A DNA stretch of 5,695 bases from the NCBI GenBank assembly GCA_016744275.1, contig JADGEP010000215.1, positions 1,036-6,730 on the forward strand, written 5' to 3'. The notes under the pieces are model-generated. The model did no database searches and was not told the origin of the DNA. It saw nothing but the letters and a program-made list of their open reading frames with translations. A program made the position numbers and the translations under genes. The DNA comes from Candidatus Krumholzibacteriia bacterium. GTDB taxonomy: Bacteria; Krumholzibacteriota; Krumholzibacteriia; LZORAL124-64-63. This document shows positions 5,582-5,695 of this stretch, one piece after another; position 1 is the first letter of the stretch, and every line of letters starts with the position of its first letter.

Positions 5582-5695
5582 TTACGGGCATGACGCGCCG
5601 AGAGCCTGAGCCAAGCGGACAACGTCAGACAGGTTCACAGCGTTGTCGAACGCGAAGTCCGAACGGAACGCATAAACGCCGCCATAGAAGTCGCC
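5582..5695 (-). CDS. Dockerin-like secreted protein, C-terminal fragment (second copy), cut by the right edge
   Basis: The last 37 codons and the TAA stop are visible. They encode GDFYGGVYAFRSDFAFDN, then AVNLSDVVRLAQALGASCP, identical in protein to the C-terminus of the complete gene at 3950-4585. It includes the same degenerate second dockerin loop, with Ala at the Asn position. The first loop and the rest of the protein lie beyond the window. It is the first gene of the second cassette, upstream of 4863-5462. The near identity predicts a full-length partner of about 211 residues, which cannot be seen here. Confidence 0.88.
   Translation of the reverse strand, partial: GDFYGGVYAFRSDFAFDNAVNLSDVVRLAQALGASCP
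5619..5695. repeat. 77-base exact direct repeat, copy 2
   Basis: Identical to 3987-4063 and continuing to the window edge. See that entry for the sharp boundary with diverged flanking bases. Confidence 0.97.

Larger units (their letters stand above)
3059..5695 (-). repeat. Tandem duplication of a dockerin-like/VKSLFR two-gene cassette
   Basis: The order dockerin-like gene, hairpin, VKSLFR gene and terminator occurs twice head-to-tail: 5695 (edge) to 4798 and 4585 to 3059. Gene lengths (199 residues), ribosome-site spacing (7 nt) and hairpin-to-start spacing (68 nt) are the same. The terminator sequences are unrelated to each other, and the copy A spacer has 107 extra nt. Confidence 0.85.

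Noticed and set aside
4791..5609. Plus-strand frame of 272 codons
   Set aside because: It starts in the terminator stem and covers the opposite strand of the 4863-5462 gene. It is explained as a shadow.

Overview
The window reads as a chromosomal segment from an uncultured, moderately GC-rich, Gram-negative-type bacterium. Every gene I can support lies on the minus strand, so transcription runs from the right edge to the left edge. Four of the five genes whose start is visible encode secreted proteins with short lysine-led signal peptides. The fifth begins a large exported protein that resembles the N-terminal half of a gingipain-like (family C25) peptidase. Small secreted proteins ending in a fixed tail, dockerin-like ends and C25-type peptidases together suggest the FCB/Eisenbacteria-Krumholzibacteria side of the tree. 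This placement is from general familiarity and was not tested.

Layout in transcription order (right to left): the C-terminus of a dockerin-like protein (5582-5695, cut by the edge); a 31-nt hairpin (5531-5561); a 199-residue secreted protein ending in VKSLFR (4863-5462); a strong intrinsic terminator (4798-4836); a complete dockerin-like secreted protein (3950-4585); a structured spacer with several hairpins (3792-3938); a second 199-residue VKSLFR protein (3124-3723), about 72% identical to the first; a terminator (3059-3089); a 467-nt intergenic stretch with a candidate promoter; a third, more distant VKSLFR protein (1923-2591); a terminator (1875-1903); a very good sigma70-like promoter (1789-1817); and the start of the C25-like peptidase (1721 down to the left edge, unfinished).

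The central structure is a tandemly duplicated two-gene cassette: dockerin-like protein, then conserved hairpin, then VKSLFR protein, then terminator. The hairpin is 31 nt long in both copies and ends exactly 68 nt before the start codon in both. The two VKSLFR proteins have diverged, yet their last 17 residues are identical although 10 of the 17 codons differ synonymously, which indicates strong selection on the tail. In contrast, the dockerin-like genes share 77 identical bases up to the window edge, with an abrupt boundary to diverged sequence, which looks like gene conversion or very recent exchange.

A working idea, inference only, is that the VKSLFR tail marks secreted proteins for sorting, anchoring or recognition at the cell surface, and that the nearby C25-like peptidase, from the family that includes the type IX sortase PorU, might be connected to them. 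No RNA genes, mobile elements or CRISPR arrays were seen.
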